Part shown: positions 60,758-64,000 of the stretch, piece by piece
Layout: the number at the start of each line of letters is the position of its first letter
Numbering within the stretch: position 1 is the first letter of the stretch
NCBI GenBank assembly: GCA_963576735.1
Contig: OY755187.1
Span: forward strand, 3,410,001 to 3,474,000
Source of the DNA: Bedellia somnulentella
Taxonomy: Eukaryota; Arthropoda; Insecta; Lepidoptera; Bedelliidae
Length of the DNA stretch: 64,000 nt
Direction of reading: 5' to 3'
Position numbers and translations under genes: made by a program
Notes under the pieces: model-generated
What the model was told of the DNA's origin: nothing
The model's input: the letters and a program-made list of their open reading frames with translations, nothing else
Databases searched by the model: none

Positions 60758-61376
60758 TAACTTAAAAATAATAAATGATTAAAAATAACAAAACAAAATT
60801 AAACAAAAAACCGCTGCAAGCTATGGCAGGATCAAAGGTTGCACAGCTAGCGAGATCCTCTGGATCAGAAATGCCTCTGAGCAGTAGTCAAATCCCCAAT
60901 CCACAAACGACGCCCAATGTCCCTGCGATGGTCACACCTCCATTGTCTCGACGGTCAATGGTACAAATCAGACAGAGAGATGACTTCCACAGTTCCTCAT
61001 CCCAGGGCTTCTCTAGAATATCTCCCGCCGGGCAACAGGTTCGCAGCTCATCAGCGAATAGGGTGCTAAAACCGTCACCATCAAAATTCATAATACGTGT
61101 GACAAGCTTTAGCATCCCATGTGAAGAGGCCAAGAATACTGGGAGTTCTGTGTCGAGACCACCAAAACGCATTGGAGGTGCTGCCTGCGATCATTGTGAG
61201 AGAGAAACGTTTAAAATTGTCTCTAGAAGACACTTCAAAGCTTCGACACAACCATACTGGAGTAATTCGCAAAGTGTATGTCGACCTTGGCTGGGATAGG
61301 CAGTTCCTAAGAATAGCAAGAACCACATGCGCAGACAACTCCTTAAAATGTGTATAAACTGACAAGAATATTGTGT
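60758..61376 (-). pseudogene. Unidentified coding-like fragment with two in-frame stops
   Basis: One minus-strand frame stays coding-like for about 190 codons from 61370 to about 60785, broken only by stops at about 61191 and 60888. It reads AYPSQGRHTLCELLQYGCVE, ALKCLLETILNVSLSQ, stop, APPMRFGGLDTELPVFLASS, HGMLKLVTRIMNFDGDGF, EELWKSSLCLICTIDRRDNG, GVTIAGTLGVVCGLGI, stop, SDPEDLASCATFDPAIACSG. Leu/Cys-rich spacing is reminiscent of helical-repeat proteins; I cannot name it. No introns are visible, so it may be a processed copy or an exon fragment. It sits exactly between two SINEs. The opposite-strand 174-codon frame (60775-61299) is probably its shadow. Confidence 0.45.
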
Positions 61377-61733
61377 AACATAAGCGTTCACGCCGCTTAT
61401 CCCCGAAGGGGTTGGCAGATGTGCCAATACTTATGAACAAAACGTGACAGCGCCATCTTGTGTCCAAAGAAGGTACCCACGTTTTGCTTAGACAGTGTAC
61501 TCACGTGATAGGGGGCAGGTCTATCGCCGTTTTGTACGAATACACTGTCACATGGCTAAATACAACTTGGCCATGTGGGTTTCCTCACAATGTTTTCCCT
61601 CGCCGTTAACAACCATGATAAATTAACCACACATATGACTTAAGAAAAGACAAATTTGTGTAGGCCCGACCCGGGATTTGAACTCACGCCCGTCTGTTTA
61701 CCCATGGTTTACCCATTGGACTATCATGTCGTC
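61377..61733 (-). mobile_element. Family A SINE, full length, second subfamily
   Basis: ACATAAGCGTTCACGCCGCT to the head CATTGGACTATCATGTCGTC. The subfamily block reads ACAGCGCCATCTTGTG (one change from the CTAG core). Confidence 0.85.
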
Positions 61734-61739
61734 ATAATA

Positions 61740-62050
61740 ATATTACCTCTTTATAATAATAGAAAAAATAAAAAAGTAAATAGCTTAATTTATTAAACGG
61801 CTAATTTTTATAGTCGATTCGGTCGATAGCTTGGTTTTTGTTAAGATTTTAAACGTGTATAAAAAAAACTGTCTCACACTTGAATTCATATTAACATGAC
61901 ACGCTGAGATGGTAGCAACTAGGTATGATATTGTAATAAAAAAGTCGTCAAACAACTAATCAGTCGGTATTATAAGCTATTTCATATTCCTAATTAATAT
62001 GATTGTTTATGACAAAAAAATGCTGATAAAAATAGATGTTTAAATTAATA
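61740..62050. other. No gene recognised
   Basis: AT-rich, no definable features. Confidence 0.35.
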
Positions 62051-62052
62051 GC

Positions 62053-62240
62053 AACCGTGATAGCTCAGTGGATAGAACGCCGCTTATCGTGCAGACAATG
62101 AGGGTTCAAATCCCAGGTCGGGCCAACACCAGCTGTCTTCATCATTTCTGCTCATCATATAAATTATGCTCTCAGCGGGGAACGACCCCGCAACTTCTGG
62201 ACCGGGAAGCTAGACAGACACCTATCCACTCGGCCACGAA
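62053..62240. repeat. Two tRNA-like SINE heads back to back
   Basis: 62053-62125 (+) is a family A head (CCGTGATAGCTCAGTGGATA, GGGTTCAAATCCCAGGTCGG). 62170-62245 (-) is a second tRNA-like module; on the minus strand GCGTTCGTGGCCGAGTGGAT and GTTGCGGGGTCGTTCCCCGC. Neither has a full acceptor stem. Confidence 0.5.
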
Positions 62241-62298
62241 CGCGATGACAAATCGCAAAGATAGTTAAATATTGCAGATATATTGAGGCGAATAATTG

Positions 62299-62338
62299 TC
62301 ATTGGGGTAGGCAGAGACTATCAATCACCACTTTATAA
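62299..62338 (-). repeat. RTE-like LINE tail fragment
   Basis: TTGGGGTAGGCAGAGACTAT is the reverse complement of the LINE's terminal AGTCTCTGCCTACCCC. Confidence 0.45.
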
Positions 62339-62507
62339 AAAAACTATGCAAATAAATCAAATAGTTGAATGAAATCATTGACGCAAATAATTATTACATT
62401 ACACGTCTTGCTAATGTATCTTAAGATACTCATCTTCTAATAGGGAAGAACGAGGAAAACCCGTATATAATTCATGTGATTTTCTAAAAGAGCCGAGTAT
62501 TATTTAT

Positions 62508-62762
62508 ACGCATACATACATACACATACTCACGGCTTCAAATCCCTAGAAGGGATGTGTGTTTAAGGAATTAGAAATTCCTTAGCCACTTTTGGAAAGT
62601 TGAGTGGGGAAAAGAGTGGAAAATAAGGGTTATTGGTGATGGGTCTCCAACCGCATCGCACAAAAATCTCTTAGAAGACCCAATACCGTTTGTCGCCTCT
62701 TACGTACACCCACCGGAAGAAATGGGGTTGTGCTATTCTAAGCCGACTATACACGGCAAACG
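62508..62762 (-). repeat. Family B repeat, full length
   Basis: ACTCACGGCTTCAAATCCC to GCTATTCTAAGCCGACTATA. Confidence 0.72.
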
Positions 62763-62847
62763 CATAATCAAGTTGATATAAGGCAGGCAGGCAGGTACAG
62801 CTTGATATATCTAAGATATACGTTTCATAATTAAGGAGATTTTTTTT

Positions 62848-63103
62848 AACATACATACATACATATACTCACGGCTATAAATCCCAAGAAAGGGGTAGCC
62901 AGAGCTAAGGAATTAGAAATTCCTCAGCCACTTTTGGAAGGTACATGGGGAATAGATGGTGAAATAAAGGTTCTTGGTGATGGGTCTCCAACCGCATCGC
63001 CCAAAAATCCAATAAAAAGCCCCAATACCCTTAGTCGCCTCTTACAACACCCGTGGGTAGAAAGGGGTAGCGACATTCTAAGCCGGCACTACACGGCAAC
63101 ATG
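62848..63103 (-). repeat. Family B repeat, full length
   Basis: Clean copy: ACTCACGGCTATAAATCCC to ACATTCTAAGCCGGCACTAC. Confidence 0.78.
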
Positions 63104-63299
63104 ACATTAATAATCTTTTGATAATTGTTTGACATGCTGAATTCCGTGAGACATTCATTAATTCTAGTCTAGAATCTGGCCTGGACCTATTTTGTTAACC
63201 GTTGAGCCTGTAACATTCTGTTCATATGAAGTCACGATTGCGCTGCCTCCTGTAATCAACATACTCGTATACTACAAGACAAAATTGAATGTGGGTAGC

Positions 63300-63425
63300 T
63301 GTGTTGTCTAGTGTCGGCTTAGAATAGCACTGCCCCATTTCTGCACGTGGGTGATCCTAAAAGGCGACTAAGAGTTTTAGGTCATTTTAAGTGTTTTTAG
63401 GGCGATGCCGTTGGAGACCCATCCA
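63300..63425 (+). repeat. Family B repeat, 5' half
   Basis: GTTGTCTAGTGTCGGCTTAG to GCCGTTGGAGACCCATCC; interrupted by the LINE tail that follows. The 3' half seems to resume at 63920 (CCTTTATTTTGCAATCTTCT). Confidence 0.65.
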
Positions 63426-63920
63426 TCAAATCAAATCATATCAAAATCAAAATCATTTATTAATTTTTTCACATGCATTATTACAAGTATACAGGGGTTC
63501 TCAAACTAGGCTAAGCCTGTATCTTGAGAAACCAGTTAATTTTAATTAATTGAAATAATTATAACCTCTACAAACAATACAAAACAAATTATTATATTTA
63601 AAGTAAATTTCCTAAAATTACAAACAGATACAGGACAAAAAAAATAATAATAATAAAAAAAGATAAAAAATAAAGAAATAATACAAGATTAAATAAAGGA
63701 TATTTGCACATATGATACTTGCAAATAAGAGCAAAGTATCTGCCTTAAACTACACACCACTTTGATATTATGCACGTACATAATTATTATAATATTTAAC
63801 ATATATATCTATATTATATACATACATACATAGGACTAAATACAACGCATAGAGTTACATAAAAAATTACATAATAAGTAAGTATAATGTACATATTTAT
63901 AATGTACATATATCACAAAG
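63426..63920 (-). repeat. LINE 3'-UTR insertion in a family B copy
   Basis: Starts with (TCAAA)n and TCAAAATCATTTATTAATT, a minus-oriented LINE tail of the CR1/L2-like type, and continues AT-rich to about 63915. It splits the family B unit at GGAGACCCATC / AGAACCTTTATTT. Confidence 0.5.
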
Positions 63921-64000
63921 AACCTTTATTTTGCAATCTTCTCCCCACGCACCTTCCAAAAGTGGCTGAGTAATTATTATTCTTAAGCTCTGGCTATCCC
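63920..64000 (+). repeat. Family B repeat, 3' half, cut by the window end
   Basis: CCCCACGCACCTTCCAAAAG to AAGCTCTGGCTATCCC. Confidence 0.65.

Noticed and set aside
60775..61299. 174-codon plus-strand frame as a gene
   Set aside because: Opposite strand of a more protein-like minus frame; Ser/Pro/Arg-biased as expected of a shadow frame.

Overview
The window is a stretch of an insect nuclear genome, almost certainly a moth or butterfly. It is AT-rich, has short exons with GT-AG introns, and is packed with interspersed repeats: tRNA-derived SINEs, RTE-type and jockey-type LINE pieces, Helitron ends, hAT, piggyBac and palindromic MITEs. Many repeats end in TATG-type microsatellites. There is no prokaryotic architecture, CRISPR array or operon. 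Most of the sequence is repeat; three host genes can be reconstructed exon by exon.

Layout. 1-5760: repeats only, including an 18-bp-TIR MITE and a 1.36-kb TTAA-flanked element inserted in an older repeat. 5761-13273 (+): four exons giving the complete-looking catalytic part of a cathepsin O-like cysteine protease; its signal/propeptide exons are not visible. Between its second and third exons lies a broken duplicate of the second exon, hit by a SINE and by a hAT element. 13274-23082: repeats, including a decayed piggyBac inside a palindromic MITE. 23083-28215 (+): five coding exons of galactose mutarotase (aldose 1-epimerase, GALM), 356 aa. 28489-57927 (-): ten coding exons of tryptophan 2,3-dioxygenase (vermilion), 399 aa, convergent with GALM; its stop codon lies 273 bp from the GALM stop. 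Vermilion intron 2 (11.8 kb) holds a 5'-truncated LINE (822-codon ORF), and a 6.1-kb Ty3/gypsy-type LTR retrotransposon with two identical 162-bp LTRs sits in the LINE's 3' UTR. 58000-64000: upstream of vermilion, repeats plus one unidentified coding-like fragment with two in-frame stops between two SINEs.

The three host genes do not form a pathway. Cathepsin O is a lysosomal-type protease, GALM interconverts galactose anomers, and vermilion starts the kynurenine/ommochrome (eye pigment) route. The most interesting points concern mobile DNA. One SINE insertion duplicated the splice acceptor plus the start codon of GALM, and two more SINEs sit within 31 nt of other GALM acceptors. Two SINE families and an RTE-like LINE share the same 3' tail. 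An LTR element with identical LTRs lies in vermilion and carries an extra small membrane-protein ORF ahead of gag. One SINE subfamily carries a CTCF-like core.

Repeat names used below are local. Family A: tRNA-derived SINE of about 365 bp ending in (TTATG)n. Family B: repeat of about 240 bp ending in (TATG)n. Family C: tRNA-derived repeat with an AATAAAGGAAAG-type flank. Family D: palindromic MITE of about 140 bp. All boundaries were read by eye and ends of degenerate repeats are approximate.
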